64,000 nucleotides of DNA from Molossus alvarezi (lineage: Eukaryota; Chordata; Mammalia; Chiroptera; Molossidae): contig CM073890.1 in the NCBI GenBank assembly GCA_037176705.1, positions 97,950,591 through 98,014,590 on the forward strand, in the 5' to 3' direction. The position numbers and the translations under genes are program-made. The notes beneath the pieces were generated by a model. The model saw only the letters and a list, made by a program, of their open reading frames with translations, had not been told where the DNA came from and did no database searches. Shown piece by piece: positions 12,792-25,900 of the stretch. The number at the start of each line of letters is the position of its first letter. The first letter of the stretch is position 1.

Positions 12792-14640
12792 TTAATAAAA
12801 TATTTATTAAATGCCATTTAAGAGTCCTGATACATGCTGGGTCTACAGTCATGAGCAAAACAGATAGGATTCTTGCCTTCCTTGGCTCTTTGGGGACCAG
12901 CTGGATTATGCACTATAGGTGAGTAGAACACCCAAAGCAGCAAGTCAAAGTGGATGACTGTACTTTTTACTTATTATTTCTCAAGGGCAAATTAAGTGTG
13001 TCTTCAAAAAAAGGAGATCTGTAACAGCTATAAGACTTGTGTATTCTCAAAAAAATACACATAGCATATTTGCTCTAGGCTCTGAAACATCAATGTTTTG
13101 GTTAAAAAATGGTTTTACTTGCATCCTTTGGCCCATCCCCCACCAGTCCTTGAGTAGGAGCATGTAGGATGTACACATACCCAGATAAACAACGTTACAT
13201 GACTCTAAATATGAGAGGACAAAAGTGTGCCTATGGATTAGGCTATTTGAAAGTTCAGTGCTATTATTTAATTGGTTCACATGAATATGTTTCATATTCT
13301 GTGTTTTATTTTCTTACACTTAGGAATTTTCAGATTTTAAAATCCTTGTATCATTTTTTTAATCATTTGTATTTATCACATTTTACTTATTACAGTTAAT
13401 TTCTAAGAACTGTAGTCCTTTCATAAAATTTATGGGCAAGTTTTTCTTTCCATTTTTTAAAAATAGTGCAAAACTTGTATTTCCACTACAAAATGCCAAC
13501 ATGTTAAATAAGTGTAACTCATCATATCACAAATGAAATAAATCTGCTGATAGTAAGGTGCATTTAATGGAGAAAATATTTTAGTGTTTAGTAGTAATTT
13601 TATTACAAAAGAATCAGAGCATTTTATGTATTTACAATTGCCTGTCTTGTCAGAAATATTTAACTAAATTATTAAAATGTATCTCTTACCTTTATAGATG
13701 TTGTAGTTCAAAATTATGTAGAAAATCACTTTTTCAGTTAGAATATCATAATTTAGTTGGCAAATAAATCACATTTATAAAACAAACTCACATATGCATT
13801 CTAAAGAACAAAAATAATAATAATTGGCTCTTCAAATGGGTGAAATTTTTCTACAAACAGATAAAAATGCTGAGGAACCTAATAAATAGAATTTAAAACA
13901 TGAGCAACTTAAATATTAATTTTTCATGTCAGACCATAAGCACAGAAGGAGATAGCAAAGCAATATTTCAATTCAGGATTAAAATTCCCATAATAATTTT
14001 AAAAGGACAAATTAAATTTGGTCTTCAGTATTTCTGGAAATGTTCCAGTAGCTGTGATGTAAGATACTGCTAATGGGGCTAGTTTAAATCTTTCCCACCT
14101 GAACTAATCTCACCTGAACTAATAACCATGCTGGGAGATGGGAAGATAACTTTCTTCTTCAGATAATGTGTTATCATTTTTCTAATTGGAAGTATTATTA
14201 TTAGATGCAATTCAATTAGTGCTTTTTAATAATAAGCCCAACATAGAATGCATTTTAGCTGGGCACCCAATTGTCTAATCTTCTTATGCTCTACCATAAA
14301 CAAGCTGGGAAATGAAGATAAAAAAAAACAAACCATGATGGCAGAGTATAGTGTTACCAAAAATTAAATAGACTATTTCCTGTAGATCTTACTGTATCTT
14401 GAGGCTCCATGGAAAGTAATAATTTTTATAATTTATTGCACATGGATGCTCATTGCTTCAGATTTCTTTTTATATTTATGCCTGTGTTCTAGTTACAAAA
14501 TTTTAAGAAAAATTCTTGTGAAAACATGACACTCTCTAAGAGAGTCTACTGTCTAATTGCTGCCAAGTATGCGCTGTGACTCTAGGGTAATGAGATTGCT
14601 ATGTGTTTTAAGTGTTTTTCATTCAAGCATGTTTTAAAAA
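12792..14640. other. Unrecognised AT-rich interval
   Basis: Nothing recognised. Two overlapping frames on opposite strands near 13.05-13.40 kb have no motif and no codon pattern that suggests a gene. Confidence 0.5.
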
Positions 14641-14645
14641 CTTTC

Positions 14646-14853
14646 AGTGTGGCTCAGTGGTTGAGCGTCAACCCATGCACCAAGAGGTCACCAGTTCGAT
14701 TCCCAGTCAGGGTATATGACCAGGTTGTGGGCCTGATCTCCAGTGTGGGGCATGCAGGAGGTGGCCAGTCAATATTCTCTCTCATCGATGTTTCTGTCTC
14801 TCTCCTTCTCCCCTACTCTCTCTAAAAATCAATAAAGAAAAAAAAAATTTTAA
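14646..14853 (+). repeat. Ves SINE 5 (group B)
   Basis: The + strand shows gtgtggctcagtggttgagc (A box), ccagttcgattcccagtcagg (B box region, abbreviated 'agttcgattcc'), then 'gtgtggggcatgcagga', a CT tract, and the group B 3' end aaaaatcaataaagaaaaa. The first bases of the usual 5' end are missing or altered. No clear target-site duplication is visible. Confidence 0.9.
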
Positions 14854-15699
14854 GATGGTGGGCATAACTCCTCTATCATTGGAGAATCATATGCCCCAGA
14901 ATTCAGATCCCAAAAACTCAGAGAAAAATGTCTAATGATACATTAGTTATCAGATCAAAATATCTAAAAATTGAGATTTTATGCAAATTTAGCATAAAGA
15001 CTTAAAATGCAAGTAATCTGAGAAAAATGTAATATATGTGACATTAAATGAACACACACTGTGTCAGTCACTGCTCTAAACTTATAACTTTCCTATGGGT
15101 TGAGTATTGTTTATATTTCTATTTTATAAATTTGTAAATACAGTACACAAGGTAAGGTCTAAAGTCACACTGTTAGTTGCTGATTGAACTGAAACATGAA
15201 CCTGCACAAGTCAACTCCCAAATCTGTACACTTAACATGTAGTTGTATCACTAAGTAATCTGTGGTTATAATAGTTTTTATTACAGTCCAAGGGTTGTAG
15301 GTAAAAGAAATGTTGAGTTGGTATAATCACTGGATTCTTGAGAAACATTGCAATCACCATTTTTAGCTATTTTGGGTAAAATGACAAGTTCTGAACTCCA
15401 TGCACAGCTGTTTTTCTGGGGAGTACATTTTCCGCTGCTTCTCCCCTTACTTCTGCTGTGTCCATGAAGTCATCCTGAGTTTCCTCATAGTTGCTATTGC
15501 CTAACCCTAAACACAGCCAGCTTGGCCAGGGCACAAAAATTCTTGTTATACTCTATCCAGGGGAGACTAGCGTCAGTTCCTTTAATGTCGCATCCCTGAA
15601 TAGAGGACTGTTACAAAAATATCATCCCATGAATCTCAGTGATTAGATTCTGGAATCTCATTGTGCCTTAAACTTCCTGCTGTCAATGCCCAACCGTTG
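14854..15699. other. Unrecognised interval before candidate pseudogene
   Basis: No dispersed repeat recognised. From about 15350 the sequence becomes less AT-rich and retains several CpG dinucleotides, continuing into the candidate pseudogene. Confidence 0.4.
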
Positions 15700-15986
15700 T
15701 GCTAGATCTTGGGCTCCGATTGCTGTTGCGTTTAACCCAATCTCATGGCGTCCCATTGGGACACTGCACGGGACTATTGATGACCTGATTTGGAACCTCT
15801 ACTGAAGTTTGGTCATTGTCCCTCTGCATTGGCTTTCTTTGTCCTGGCTCCTCCTGACCATGGTACTGATATTTCAACAGGCGTTCATACAGAATGTTGT
15901 GGCAAAGTGCTAACACATGGCAAAATAATTTTATAACTGGAGTCCTTAGCTTGTACACTGTTTGGCTATGGAAGTTCTGTGGAACC
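15700..15986 (-). pseudogene. Candidate decayed coding sequence, gene not recognised
   Basis: On the minus strand a frame is open from about 15986 to the stop at 15743. It reads ...FHSQTVYKLRTPVIKLFC, continues with a patch KYQYHGQEEPGQRKP, and ends ...INSPVQCPNGTP. A second minus-strand frame, entered close to that stop, stays open for about 30 codons (GLNATAIGAQDLAQRLGIDS) before its own stop. The residue mix is protein-like (charged, Q/N-rich, few low-complexity runs), and a frameshift would join the two parts. I cannot name a parent gene, and I see no poly-A tail or duplication that would prove retroposition. It may be chance or an old pseudogene. Confidence 0.2.
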
Positions 15987-17970
15987 TAGATATTATGTGT
16001 AACATTCTATGCATTTCCATAAATGCTATGTTTGTCTTTTTTGCTGAGAAGAGTCTCGACTTTTAATTATTTTTCTCAAAGAATATAGATTATAAAATAT
16101 TTAGAAATGTTGCTACAAACAGATGCAAAGCAAAAGATAAGAGTGATTTGTCTTTTAGACCTTTGAGTTAATTTTTCTAAAGAGTAATGTGTTCTTAGAA
16201 TTAAGATTTTACATCTTTACTAGGTATATGTGGCTAGTGGCTACTTTTTGGACAATACAAGTTTATAGCGATAATCACTTTTTGAACATACAAGTTTAAA
16301 ATATTGTGGCAGAGAGAAGTATTCTAGTTGGTTTTCGATGGTTTGTGAGAACCTAGTGCTAGTTATCAGATTAACAGTAGGGAAATGTCTACTGAGAAGG
16401 CATATTTAAGAATCATTTAAATGTTTGAGAATAAGTAATGCTAGTACTTTTAGTCTATATCAATGTTATATGGAAATTTTTTTTAAGTTAGGAATGGAAT
16501 GTGTCTTTTAAGTGGTTTAATGGTTTATTGGCAGTGGTAAAATGAGTTTGTAGAAATACAGAAATTGTTCAAGTGAATCCAGTAGAAATGTATAAGTTCT
16601 GGAAATATGGTAATAGTCCACCAATTTCTGCCAACCCTAAATAAAGTATAATATACCACCGCTTTTAAAAATGCGGAATCAGTAAATATTATCATAGCAC
16701 CAGTAACAGAATCTATTAAATAACTGGTAAATATAGCTACAGAAAATATCAATAGTATATGTCATAATTAGTGGTTACAAAATAGTAAGTAGTACTTTCA
16801 TTGAGTAAACAAAATAAAACAAATGTTCCCGTAAAAAAAATATAAGCAAAACAATGAAGTAAATTAGAATAGCTCTCTGCCACAGTACACATAGAACAAC
16901 AAATATTTCACAGACAACTGTTAGAAAGCACAGGATGAAACAGTAATATTTCCCTGAATATTAGTAAATAAGGAGCATCAGGAGAAAAGGAATGTGTTAA
17001 TTAAACTAATAGATCATTGGGTAGTCCTTTGAATATTTTTCCCCCAGATCAAGTGTCTCTCGGGTCATCTTGTGTATACACATCTTTCTCGTTTTTATCA
17101 AGTGGTGAGCTTCCAAGAAACTATTCTATAAACCTCTTAGTAAGCACATTTCTGATGTTTATAACCTTGAGCTTGAGTTTCACTTTGGAAGAATGTCTCA
17201 ATTGGGTTTGAGTCATAGATTATGGAGCTAAAATTTTTGTATTTAATATTTTTAGAGAAAAACAATTCTAACTCTAATGGACTATGTAGGCTATGGAGGT
17301 ATATTTCTAAGAAATCTGAAACGACACTGTGATGTGTTCACTGCTGTGCCCTACCAGCAGACGCTGTCACTGCTGCTAGTGGCCTTATGTTGAGACCCTT
17401 CAATTTCTGTGTGTCCTATAATGCTAATAAATGGCTCACGTTAAAAGGCACTTTAGAAAATGTCTTGCCAAGATTCATTGAAAGTATTGTTAATAAAATG
17501 ACAGATATCCTTGAACAAAAGTATTATATGCTGGAAAAAAAAGATTTTGATAATTTGTTGCTTCCTCTTGGTAAATGGTTTGTCCTTCATTTTATAGAAA
17601 TCAAACTATTGCTTAGGATTTAAGGTCTTGAGAAATCGTGAAAAGAAACCAGGAAATCTCTAAAGGTACACATGGGAATCATTATGCTTAAATAAAATGA
17701 AAAGATTTTTTTCCAAGTAATTTTTTAGCTTACCAAATTTCCAAAGTTTTCTGTTAAAGAAAACTCAGAGAAACTATAATCATTATCAGTGCCCAAGTGT
17801 GCACACATGCACACACACACACACACACACAGATGGGTGGGAGAACACAGGAAAAGTGAACATATTACCAGATTGTTTTTTAAGAAACCAAAGGAGTTTA
17901 AACTGATAATGCTCACCTCTTCACTCCATCGGGTTTATGGAAAGATAGGCTGGGTCAGGCACAATGGACC
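15987..17970. other. Unrecognised AT-rich interval
   Basis: No gene or recognised repeat apart from the CA microsatellite listed separately. A 78-codon + frame at 17387-17623 has a protein-like sequence but no motif or flanking splice pattern I can support. Confidence 0.45.
17810..17831. repeat. (CA)n microsatellite
   Basis: About eleven uninterrupted CA units, preceded by the interrupted gcacacatg. Confidence 0.95.
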
Positions 17971-18250
17971 TGTGTCCATTTCTACCTCTTATTTGCTGTG
18001 TGACATTTGACAAGTCGTTTAACTACTATTGGCCTCACTTTTCACATATTCTAAATATGGAGAAAATAATAGTGCTCTCATGAGCTGAGGCAGAGGTTTT
18101 ATTATGTCTTATTTGTCTTTTACTGGGCATAAATAATTTACCCAGCACCCCATATCCATGTAAGAAACAACAGTTGAAAGGTTGAATAAATATTATGTTC
18201 ATACCATCAGCAGTTCCCAGAATCATAGTAGTGACACTCAATATTAGCTG
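17970..18250 (-). repeat. MIR SINE, antisense
   Basis: The + strand carries the inverted MIR order: 'cttatttgctgtgtgacatttgacaag', 'ggcctcacttttcacatattctaaatatgg', 'gagaaaataatagtgct', and, near the end, 'gtagtgacactcaatattagctg'. The blocks are diverged but ordered, and the element is roughly full length with an enlarged middle. Confidence 0.75.
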
Positions 18251-20585
18251 TGATTATTTTTGTAATGATGATAGATATAATTCTACTTGTTAAATTTGTC
18301 TTAATAAATTAAACATTATTTAAACTACCTTTTCTATGAAATGCATATATTCTTTTATTTCTAGAACTGGTTATCTTATATTTATGTTGTTGTATTTCCC
18401 ATGTGCTATGAAGTTACACCATAAACTCTTAAACACAATGCATATGTAATAACTTCACCAAATTTTATATTTCAAACAAAATAATGACATTTTGCCATCT
18501 ATAGACCATGCTTTTTTCCTCCCATAATCTATGGATTTTTACCTTAATTTTGACTAAGGAATTTTTTAGTGTATTTAGAGCTTACTTTAGACTTATAGTT
18601 GAGAATTAAGTGCAGGAGAGTACATTTTGTCAAACACAGAATCCTGTAGAGCTGCCTGGACTCTGCATTCGAGCCTGTTGTAACTTGATTCTCGTTTATT
18701 CCTGACACGGTGCAAAGGCCTGGGGACTCCTGGGGGAGCAAACATTTCCAGAGCTCAATAACGCTGAAACAGCAACAAGTGCGGGGTGGAAGAATTCAGC
18801 TGTCTGCATATTCAAAACTCAGAGTAGAGTTCTTCCAAAAACGTATTGGGAACAGCCACCTTCAAACCATTTCTAAAATAATTCAAGAGGTTTTTGTTTT
18901 CCAAACCAACAAACAAAAAATACTCTTGTGAAAAATCAGTTCTGACGTTTGGGGAAACCTTTATGTTTTAACTATTTGTCACATGCTCTTGGGTTTCATC
19001 CAGCTGTCAGTACATGCGGACCCGGGAGAGGTCTCAGAACTGCAACTCTACCTCCATAGGTGGAGGGCAGGAAGAGGGTGGCTACCCAGTGTGGGAATTA
19101 ATAGAGTTCATTGAAGGAAACTTACATAAGAGGCACATATTGCCTGGCTGCTTTCAGATAAAGTGGGTCCCTGTGCCACTTGACAGGTGCCAAGGAAATA
19201 TGTGGTAAAGCGGAGGAGTAGTCATGGGTACTAGTATTTGAATGCTACCAGGTACAGGAAATGGGTTTACATGCCTGACCAGGTCAGGACAATGGCTGTT
19301 CCAGGAACCATCAGAGAGCAGGAGGCCAGCGAGGGGAGCTGGTGTGTGGCAGAATGAACATTGATTACGTTCAGACAGTCCCTAATGGGGGTTTGCAGTG
19401 AGCAATCACCCCTTCTGGCCCAGGTCCTGCTCGCAGGTCTAGTGGCGATTACATCACAGGACAATTTCTCCTCCTCAAGAGCATGTAATTTTGATGTTAC
19501 GTAGAGCTAGGCTAATACTTTGATTCTCTTGGCAGATGCATTTATTTTTGCAAAGTGATCGCTTGTTGAATAAAATCACATTAGCAACATTAATATTACA
19601 AATTAGAGACCATACTTTCTTGTAGAACTATGGCAAGGATGTATGTTATGTAAGGATACACAATTTTAAAGGTGTACTTATATTGAGTTAGCACAGTTTT
19701 AACCATTTTGGTCAATGTTTGGCAGCTGCAATTTGGAAGAATCATACTTCATTTTTCCTTATAACATTTATGTCATCTTAAAATCAAATTAGCTCCCAGA
19801 GTTTCATTTGAAATAACTCACTGCAATGTTACGCACTGTAAAAGCATGCATATAAAACAGAATAAGATCTTATATATTTTGTTGGACATTTTATGTATTT
19901 TACATATAACATATTTTCTTACTTAAATGAGAATAAAGGACTATATTTAAATTATTGGGAAGGGTAGACCACACATAAAATTTTCCCTGTGACCTTTAAA
20001 GCGATATATAGTAACAGAAAAGACAAAATAGTGTTAGAAATAGAATATCTTCTGTTATATGGCTCCATGGGGTGTTTAGATGGCTTCACAGTGTTCTACA
20101 TAGAACTTGCAGCTGTGGTGTGTTTTTGATAAACATTGTGAGTATTTTGATAACTGCACAGTCTTTATGGCTCCAATACTAATTCTTCAAATTTTCTTTA
20201 AAACATCCTTAACTTTCCATAATCTTCTATTTTTGAGCAAAAAGAAGCATAATGTTTTCTACTACCATGTTGATCCATCATCAGAGCCTCAGAAATAACT
20301 CATTAACATAGTCTCCTGTGTGAAGACATCTCTGAAAACCTTTAAGATCACCCTGTTGTCTGTATATCTCATTCATAATTTAATCACATACTTATCAAAA
20401 GCCTTCTTTATTCCTCTTTAAAAAGTTATTTAATATGTGGATTTATTCACCAGTTAAATGTTAATGTAATTGAGGGAAAACCTCATACCCTTATATTTCT
20501 TTATATCTATTATTATTAGTCAAGATTTTCTTGTTTTGTTTGATTATTAGACATTTTCATATGCATAGTGCCTATTTTGATACAA
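18251..20585. other. Unrecognised interval; GC-richer block at about 18.96-19.48 kb
   Basis: No gene is recognised. The block from about 18960 to 19480 has higher GC than its surroundings and contains cctgaccaggtcaggac, a near-palindrome at 19274-19290. It could be an old LTR fragment or a conserved element, but I see no diagnostic end. The rest is AT-rich. Confidence 0.45.
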
Positions 20586-20589
20586 TATT

Positions 20590-20800
20590 AATAGCAACTA
20601 ATATTTCTCAAATATTCTTCTGGCAAATATAGTAACTCCTTTAATCCTCCCCCTAATCCTTTGAGATAGCACCTATTTACAGATGAAGAAACCAAGAAAG
20701 ATTAGCAATTTGCCCAAGGTCACACAGCCAGTAAGTGACCGTGCATTCTGTGAACATCACAGTCCGGTCCCAGAGTCCCATGACTCTAACTGCCTTTGAC
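20590..20800 (+). repeat. MIR SINE, sense
   Basis: Sense MIR blocks appear in order: 'actcctttaatcctcccc', 'tttacagatgaagaaacc', 'agcaatttgcccaaggtcac' followed by acagccagtaagtg, and 'gtcccagagtcccatgactc'. This is the best-preserved MIR in the window, especially across the conserved core. Confidence 0.9.
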
Positions 20801-21175
20801 TTTCTAAATCTATCTTCCTGAATATCTGCCCAAATCTGGATACCCCTAAAATAGCCGTACAGAGAGAAATAAAAAAATAAAAAGACTGAGTGGAGGGAAT
20901 AAAAGAAAGAGCATGCCAGTCCTAAAAGTCATGTTATTTCACATAAGCTGCCTAAGGCCAGATGGATGCGGTGATGCGCACACATCTTGGGATGTCCGTG
21001 GGGGCTCAGGCCAGTCGCTCTTAGAAGATCGTGTGAGGAGCAGAGACCTCAAGAACATCCTAGCATCAGGACAAAGTACTCTCCTTCTCATACTGAATTT
21101 TGAAGAAATGTTCAGGGATTATATTAAGAAGTCATTCTGAGAAGGTGATTCTAGGCAAGCATTCAGATGGGCTGA

Positions 21176-21990
21176 CTCCGTGGGAATGTTAACTGGTATA
21201 GCCACGATAGGAAACAATATGGAGGTTCGTCAAAAAATTAAAATGGGACCGCTCTATGATCCAGCAATGCCACGTATAGTACCTATCCAAAGAAAATAAA
21301 AACAGAATATCAAAGACATACATACCTGCACTACCATGTTCACTGCATGACAATAGCCAAGACATGGAAACAGCCTGAGTGGCCATCTGCATATGAATGG
21401 ATAAAGAAGATACCTAAGTCTATCTGTCTCTATATATGTCTATATATAGATATATAGAAATAGCTAAATATAATTTGGAATATTATTCAGCATTGAGAAA
21501 GGAAAAAATCCTGCCATTTGCAACAACATGGAGGAACCTGGAAAACATTATGCTAAGTGAGAGAAGGCAGACAGAGAAAGAAAAGTACTGTGTGGTATCA
21601 CTTTCATTTGGAATCTAAGAAAACAAAACTCAAACTCATAAAAACAGGAAGTAGAAAAATGATGCCAGGGGCGGAGGCTGGGAAATTAGGAAAGATTGGT
21701 AAAAGAGTACAAACTTTCAACTATAAGTAGAATGAGGCCTGAGGATTTAATGTAAAATATGGTAACTGTAATAGGTAACATTGAAATTTGCTAAAAAAGT
21801 AGAACTTAAATGTTCCCACCAAACAAAAGCCCCAATAAAAATATATATGTGAGGTGACATGTTAATTAACTAGATGGGGGGGATCCTTCCACAATATCTA
21901 TGTATATCAAGTCACTGCAATGTACACTTTAAACATCTGACAATTTTATACCTCAATTATATGCTAACAAAGCTGAAATTTTTAAAATAG
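21176..21990 (+). repeat. Old L1 3' end (L1MA/L1MB-like), sense
   Basis: The run follows the familiar 3' part of an ancient placental L1: 'atgatccagcaatgccacg', 'catgttcactgcatgaca', 'aagacatggaaacagcctg', 'tggaatattattcagc', 'cctgccatttgcaacaacat', 'cattatgctaagtgagag', 'gaagtagaaaaatgatgcca', and finally 'atatcaagtcactgcaatg' with 'atacctcaattatatgc'. It is 5'-truncated and has a TA-rich expansion at about 21415-21470. It has no intact coding capacity. Confidence 0.9.
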
Positions 21991-22087
21991 AACCTGTGAA
22001 TCCATACATAGACCTGAAGTGGACTGAAATAAAGTTAAGGAGTGTAGGAAAGTGCCATGATAATGATCATAATCATGATGAAGACTT

Positions 22088-22246
22088 GTACCATGTTACT
22101 AGCAGCATTTTCACATCAGTGAGTTACTCCCATTTTGCAGCTCAAGAAACTGAGGTTGGCACTGGCCAAGGTCAAAGAACAAACTGAAGCTCATGTGTAC
22201 CTAGACTTTTATTTAAAAGCCATGCTCTTTCTCATTATACTATAGA
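22088..22246 (+). repeat. MIR SINE, sense and partial
   Basis: Core blocks 'actcccattttgcagctcaa' and 'gaaactgaggttggcactgg', then 'ccaaggtcaaagaacaaactg' and a terminal 'gccatgctctttctcattat', match the sense MIR order. The 5' part is weak. Confidence 0.75.
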
Positions 22247-22527
22247 TGTTTTTTCTCACATAGGTATTTTGATGGAAAATTATTCTGAGAAATTCATCAG
22301 TATGCTCTCTAGTTGAGGTATAGAATAAATAACGCTTAAGACAGATTTGCAAGCTGTCTAGCAGTTGGGGAGCAGGCTTACCACCTTACAACAGAAGCAA
22401 GGACACAGGTGGAGGTTCTTGCCCACTTCACCCAGCTCTACGAAGAGAAGAGAGAACACGTAAAGCAGAACTATCCTTAGAATGCAGTTCTGGGTTCATT
22501 TCAAATTGCCATTATTATTGTTGGTTT

Positions 22528-22741
22528 CAGTATGTATACTAATCTGCTTGGTTGTTACAACACAATGCCATAGACTGGGTGGCTTAAACAGAAATTACTT
22601 TCTCACAGTTGTGAAGGCTGGAAATCCACCATCAAGGTGGTAGCAAACTGGGTTTCTGGAGAGGGCTCTCTTCCTGGTTTGTAGACATGGGCTCACTCCC
22701 TCTGTCCTCACTTGGCCTTTAATGTTGTGCATGTGTGTAGT

Positions 22742-22791
<50 letters not shown>

Positions 22792-22968
22792 GAGAGAAGG
22801 GGAGAGTGGGCTCGCTGGTGTCTCTTCTTGTAAAGACACTAATCCTATCAAATCATTTAACATTAATTGCTTCCTTAGAGGTCCCATTGCCAAATATAGC
22901 TACACTGGGGGTTAGGACTTCATTATATGAATTTTGATAGGACACAGACATTTAGTCCATAACAATAT
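22528..22968 (-). mobile_element. MaLR-type endogenous retroviral LTR (MLT1/MST-like), antisense
   Basis: The + strand reads as the reverse complement of a MaLR solo LTR: 'aatgccatagactgggtggc' with 'ttaaacagaaattac', 'tttctcacagttgtgaaggc', 'ctctgtcctcacttggcc', 'gacactaatcctatcaaatc', 'actgggggttaggacttcat' and 'ggacacagacatttagtcca'. These are an old non-autonomous ERVL-related family present across placentals. No internal retroviral coding region is seen, so this is probably a solo or fragmentary LTR. A (GA)n tract has expanded inside it. Confidence 0.85.
22744..22789. repeat. (GA)n microsatellite inside the MaLR LTR
   Basis: About 23 uninterrupted GA units. It is likely polymorphic, and it produces spurious Arg-Glu or Leu-Ser open frames. 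Confidence 0.95.
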
Positions 22969-25900
22969 GGAAGCTTCAGTTTGTCTCTAGGTCTATCTGT
23001 AGGCTGTCTAAAGCCTGGCTAAACCTCATTATGGAACCACATCAATGTTTGTATTCTGAATGTAAATACACATGTCCAGATTAGAATTCTTAATTGCTTC
23101 GTCTGGTTACCACCTCCAGGCTAGTTCTCAAAACAGGTCCTCTCCCTGTGGTGCCCAGCGTCCCCAGCGACAGGCCTGCTCACTCGACCTCTTCCTTCAC
23201 CCAGTTTTGGATTGCAGGACCCCGAGGAAATCAGTGGGCACATGACCAGGGAAAGAATGAGGAGCTCTACTCTAGAACTACACAAACATTTTGAAAACAC
23301 ATATATTGAAAAGCAAACTCTTAAAGGGAATTGACAGAACCCATTAATTCCTGCTTCTCAGAAAACACCCATCACAATAGAAATTGAAGTTTGGTAATGT
23401 AAATTCTGTGCTAAAATATTACTATTCCTCTGGCAATTAATTGAAGCAAGCCAACACATTAAGGATTTCAGTAACACGCAGTTTTATGAATAAAAATTAT
23501 TGAGTTTCTTATAACCATACTAAATACTAAACTCATTACTATACAATTAGCTTATTGAGTAATTACAGAAAAAGAGAAATGCATATTTCAGATCATTCTC
23601 CATTTCCTAAAATAACTCTTTTTACATATTTATATAACTTTGCAAGTATGTAACATTCATTGAATTACTGGCTTTATATATTTAAAGATGAATGCAGTTT
23701 AAATGACTGTGAAGAACAGTTGAAACGTCTCTACTTCCAAAAACAATATAATACATATTAATTATAATAGTAATTTACATTAATGCTAATGAATAGTTTT
23801 GAAGTTTATTTTGCATTTGTAGTTCCATTGTGTCTTTAATGAATTTCTAAAGTTATACCATCTAAATAGAATCCCATCTAAATGGGATATTTAATATAAA
23901 ACTACATTGACTTTTGTTTTTAAAATTTATCACACTTCTACGACTTAAATTTTATGTAAGAGAGTACTTTGAACTATTGATACCTGTGTTTTACATACTA
24001 AAATGATACATATGGATATGAAACAAATGAATGTGCTATTTTTTATAGTGATGTTGCTTTAAATCAATTGAGTGATGCAGTCCCTTTATATGACTTTATT
24101 ATGTGAGTGGGTGAGCTGTCATTTTGTTTATCTTTTACTTTGCTTGTGTTTTAGAAATCCTGTGTGGATGTGTGTGTGTTTATTTTTATCTTCTCAAATA
24201 TTATCTAATGGCATTTCTATATAGATGATGATAGAAATATGTGTTATATTTAGTCAAATCACATTTATTTATTTATGTCTACTTTGGAATTATTTGTTTT
24301 CAAATGACATTCATTTCTTGGACACATACAGTTATAAGACAAAAAAATTAATGAAAGATATCTGGAACAATTTATGTGCAAAGAGTTTAGAGGTTAATAT
24401 TGCTTTATTGACCAAAATAAATGAGGGGACAAAGATTTAATAGGGCCAAAATGTTCATTATGGTTGAAAATATAACTTTTGATTCTGAAATGTACCTAAG
24501 TATATTAAAGCAATGTGATGCACAGATCTGGATAAAAATTCAAACTTTTTATTCCTTGTAAAATTATTATCAAGTTGAAATGGAAGTGAATGCATTTCAA
24601 GACTTTGAGTAGAAAACAGAGATTTCCTTCAGGAGCTACGGGGTCAACTTCTTTCATTTTTTTAATGAAATAGATATTGTTTACTATTCATGATAAGAGT
24701 GGAAAAAAATGAGTTAAAAAAAAAATAAACTGCAAAGAATGTAACACATTCACTCCTTAGGTTCTTAAGTCATTTTTTTGTTCTTTTGTTCTGTAATTGA
24801 TTGCTAGCACCCCCTTTAACCCACCTTAAAGGGCAAGCAGGAAATTCATGTTTTCGTTCATCAGCCCATCCCACTGAAAAGCGTTCGATATTAAAACAGT
24901 TTGCAAGGAGCAAAAGCGGAGGAAACAAGAGGCCCAGCTAGCCTGTAGCAAGATACACGCAAGATTGGCTGCAACATACATGGAGTCTTGTTCCTGTCCA
25001 GTATTTGCATGGAGATATCAAGTTAATTAGGGTATGACTCTGTTCTTCACTTTAAATATGACCTTTTATTGTATCTGTGGCTCTCTAGTTCATGTGGTGT
25101 CAGAAAGCTCTGAGAAAGTCTTTCCAGCTGTTTGACACACACTGGAAAAAATTAAGCATTGATGTTTCCTTTTGCCTGAAGGTTTTTACAGCAGCAAATT
25201 ACTGCAGAGGCAAAGTTGATGTGGTGGATTTGCTGTGGGTGTCAGAATGCTTCTTTTGTCTTTTCGCTCTCTGCCTTCCCTGATGATCAGGTGCGACCAA
25301 GAGGCTTGTGGAGAGAGGTGGGGTGTTGGGGGGGGGTTGGTTCAGGAGGAGGTTACATGGCAGAATTCCCACGAATGCTGGCAAAGGATGAAAAAGATAA
25401 AGAAATCTTGTTTTTCTGAACTAGAGGATTCTCTGCATGACTTCCCCACTGTTGGGGTGATGAGCTTTCAGGCTGAGATTTTATTAACAATTCATATGGA
25501 GATTGAGGGCAGTGGAGGAGCAGATTCTCACATAAACTTGATCTGTCCATGAATGCGGTTCTCTGTTTGCCCTGACCCTGCATGGCTTAGACACTGCCTG
25601 TGAAGCCAGTGTGCCAGACACAAAGAACGAAATGAAAAGCAAGCACATTCCAGGACTCGGCACAAAAGGCAGAGCAGTTTCTGGTCGTCTCCCCAGAGAG
25701 GATCTTATCTCCGCGTGGCCAAAACCCTCTAAAATGTTTATTTGTGTACATACAGTTTTAAAAGTGATGTGGCTGTTTATTAAGCAATCGTCTGGAGTGA
25801 TGTTTTGTTAGGTTTGAAAGTTTTGTTTTCAGAACTTGTGCAAACTCGAGAAATCTTGGCGAGGGTACATTTTCTGAAGTGGAGCGTTTAGAAGTCACTG

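Noticed and set aside
14646..14720. tRNA-like sequence with A and B boxes
   Set aside because: It is the tRNA-derived head of a Ves SINE. It cannot fold into a complete tRNA cloverleaf with acceptor stem. The same holds for the other SINE heads.
18960..19480. GC-richer block resembling an LTR
   Set aside because: Only a short near-palindrome supports it, with no defined ends.
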